Shown one piece after another: positions 62,706 through 64,000 of a stretch of DNA of 64,000 nucleotides. How positions within the stretch are numbered: position 1 is the first letter of the stretch; the number at the start of each line of letters is the position of its first letter. Under the pieces are notes generated by a model, which did not search any database, had not been told where the DNA came from, and saw nothing but the letters and a program-made list of their open reading frames with translations. Made by a program: the position numbers and the translations under genes. Source of the stretch: Metabacillus endolithicus (GTDB lineage Bacteria > Bacillota > Bacilli > Bacillales > Bacillaceae); NCBI RefSeq assembly GCF_023078335.1, contig NZ_CP095550.1, forward strand, positions 2,400,001 to 2,464,000, in the 5' to 3' direction.

Positions 62706-64000
62706 TTATAAAGAGACTGTTTCAAATAACTCTTTCTTTGTTTTCTGGTCTTCAATAATTTCTTTCCAAGGATCTTTATAAACAGATAAAGTTTCATCCA
62801 TGTGAGCATTTAATTCAGCACGTTTATTTTTATCATCTAAAACAGATTGGACATGTTCTAAGCCAACACGTTCGATCCAAGCAGAAGTACGTTCTAAATA
62901 GTTTGCAGTTTCACGGTAATATTGTAGATAAGCACCTGTAATCTCCATTGCTTCATCATCTGTTTTTACTTTATAAAGTAAATCTCCACCACGTACATGG
63001 GTACCACCATTACCACCAACATAAATTTCCCAGCCGCCGTCAATTCCGATAAAGCCGATATCTTTAAAGCCTGACTCTGCACAGCTTCTTGGGCAAGCAG
63101 ACACAGCCATTTTTACTTTATGAGGAGTTTGCAAGCCTTCAAACTTCTTTTCTAAACGAATGCCTAAGCTCATAGAGTCTTGTGTGCCAAAGCGGCAGAA
63201 TGTTTCTCCAACACATGTCTTTACAGTACGTAGTGATTTTCCGTAAGCATAACCTGAATTCATATCAAGATCTTGCCATACTTTTGGTAGATCATCCTTT
63301 TTCACTCCAAATAAGTCAATACGTTGGCCACCTGTTACTTTTACTAATGGAATCTCATATTTTTCAACAACATCGGCAATCCGACGTAATTCACTTGCAT
63401 TTGTGACACCTCCGTACATTCTAGGAACAACAGAGTAAGTGCCGTCTTTTTGAATATTTGCATGCATCCGTTCATTAACAAAGCGTGATTCTCTTTCATC
63501 CGCATAGCCGGTCGGGTTAACCATTGCTAAATAGTAGTTAAGAGCCGGGCGGCATTTTGAACAGCCTTCAGATTCCCATTCAAGGACATTCATTACTTCT
63601 TTAATATGTGTTAAGCCTTTTGCCTTAATTTCTTCTACTACTTCATCTCTTGATAATGTTGTACAACCACAGATTGCTTCTTTTTGGGCAGCTGCATCAA
63701 AGTCAGAGCCAAGTGTATATTGTAAAACATCCGCAACCAATGGTTTACATCCTCCACATGAACGAGATGCACTCGTACAGCCTTTAATCGCATCAACGGA
63801 TGTACAACCTTTTTCCTTGATTGCTTGAACAATCGCACCCTTTGAAACTCCATTACAACCACAAATGATTTCATCATCCGGCATAGAAGCAACTAAGCTT
63901 TCTCCAGCTTCTTCACCAATTGGTTGTAAAATGCTGATTTTTTCCGTGTCGGAAATGTCCGCTCCTTTTTTAATCATCGAGAACAGGCGACTGCCTTCTT
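62706..64000 (-). CDS. nasD: Assimilatory nitrite reductase large subunit NasD, C-terminal part (cut by window end)
   Basis: NasD reduces nitrite to ammonium with NADH. This is the C-terminal ~430 residues; the FAD/NAD domain lies beyond the window. Two BFD-type [2Fe-2S] domains come first (CGCNGVSKG with SRSCGGCKPL; CGCTTLSRDE with EGCSKCRPAL). The sirohaem/4Fe-4S half follows, with VPRMYGGVTNASELRRIADV and the cluster ligands TCVGETFCRFG and SACPRSCAESGFKD. The frame is open to base 64000. It leads the nasD-nasE-nasF set. TnrA or other nitrogen control sites would be upstream, outside the window. Confidence 0.94.
   Translation of the reverse strand, partial: EGSRLFSMIKKGADISDTEKISILQPIGEEAGESLVASMPDDEIICGCNGVSKGAIVQAIKEKGCTSVDAIKGCTSASRSCGGCKPLVADVLQYTLGSDFDAAAQKEAICGCTTLSRDEVVEEIKAKGLTHIKEVMNVLEWESEGCSKCRPALNYYLAMVNPTGYADERESRFVNERMHANIQKDGTYSVVPRMYGGVTNASELRRIADVVEKYEIPLVKVTGGQRIDLFGVKKDDLPKVWQDLDMNSGYAYGKSLRTVKTCVGETFCRFGTQDSMSLGIRLEKKFEGLQTPHKVKMAVSACPRSCAESGFKDIGFIGIDGGWEIYVGGNGGTHVRGGDLLYKVKTDDEAMEITGAYLQYYRETANYLERTSAWIERVGLEHVQSVLDDKNKRAELNAHMDETLSVYKDPWKEIIEDQKTKKELFETVSL

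Overview
The window reads as chromosomal DNA of a low-GC, endospore-forming Bacillaceae member. Strong AGGAGG-type ribosome sites, spore genes (rsfA, gerQ, ywcE, pbpG) and gene order point that way. Gene content and local order closely follow the part of the Bacillus subtilis chromosome counter-clockwise of oriC (ywjE/uvsE, ywiB-argS, speEB-pbpG, ywhD-ywhC, ywgA-ywfO, rsfA, lipL, pta, hemQ, gerQ-ywdK, ywdI-ung-ywdF, galKET, nfrA, ywcE-qoxABCD). The genus cannot be fixed from the sequence alone. No rRNA, tRNA, CRISPR array, prophage or insertion sequence was seen.

Layout. 1-3.3 kb: the 3' end of a cardiolipin synthase gene, the UV endonuclease uvsE, and a secreted beta-amylase preceded by a LacI-type operator inside a long palindrome. 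3.5-13.2 kb: argS-ywiB, a CAP-domain secreted protein, the speE-speB polyamine operon, the sporulation penicillin-binding protein pbpG, ywhD and the site-2 protease homologue ywhC. 13.4-26.1 kb: ywgA-ywfO, rsfA, an EcsC-family gene, lipL, pta, hemQ, gerQ, ywdK, a repair/unknown cluster (ywdF-ung-small Cys protein-ywdI), and a probably SigB-driven yflT. 26.1-32 kb: a kinase-like gene, the Leloir operon galK-galE-galT and a divergent AraC regulator. 32.3-41.4 kb: a thioredoxin-reductase-like flavoprotein, a DnaA-box cluster, a short-chain dehydrogenase, an unusual OppB-OppC-OppC-TolB-like membrane operon without its own ATPase or binding protein, nfrA and a niacin-type MFS permease. 41.6-46 kb: ywcE and the aa3 quinol oxidase qoxABCD. 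46-53 kb: SRPBCC and VOC proteins, topB, a PAP2 phosphatase, a TetR/serine-hydrolase pair and a GlsB-like protein. 52.5-57 kb: the envelope-stress system liaI-liaH-liaF-liaS-liaR followed closely by an RsbR-type stressosome paralogue. 57.3-64 kb: a YhfW-like Rieske flavoprotein, a membrane desaturase, a 49-residue protein, and the nitrite-assimilation genes nasD-nasE-nasF.

Two features cut across the whole window. First, eleven genes, including the essential argS and also topB, galT and nasF, are each interrupted by one single-base frameshift. Ten of these are deletions, and most fall in short homopolymers. Conserved sequence continues in the new frame and the repaired lengths match the families, so sequencing or assembly error is the most economical explanation. 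Second, many intergenic regions carry tandem arrays of unrelated sequence with only two period classes, 21 bp or about 51-52 bp, close to two and five DNA helical turns. They lie downstream of gene 3' ends. Other dispersed elements include an identical 28-bp repeat at three loci and two Bacillaceae-type hairpin elements.

Most of the window is ordinary core genome. The observations I would follow first are the non-oriC DnaA-box cluster near nfrA, the helically phased arrays, and the orphan permease operon.
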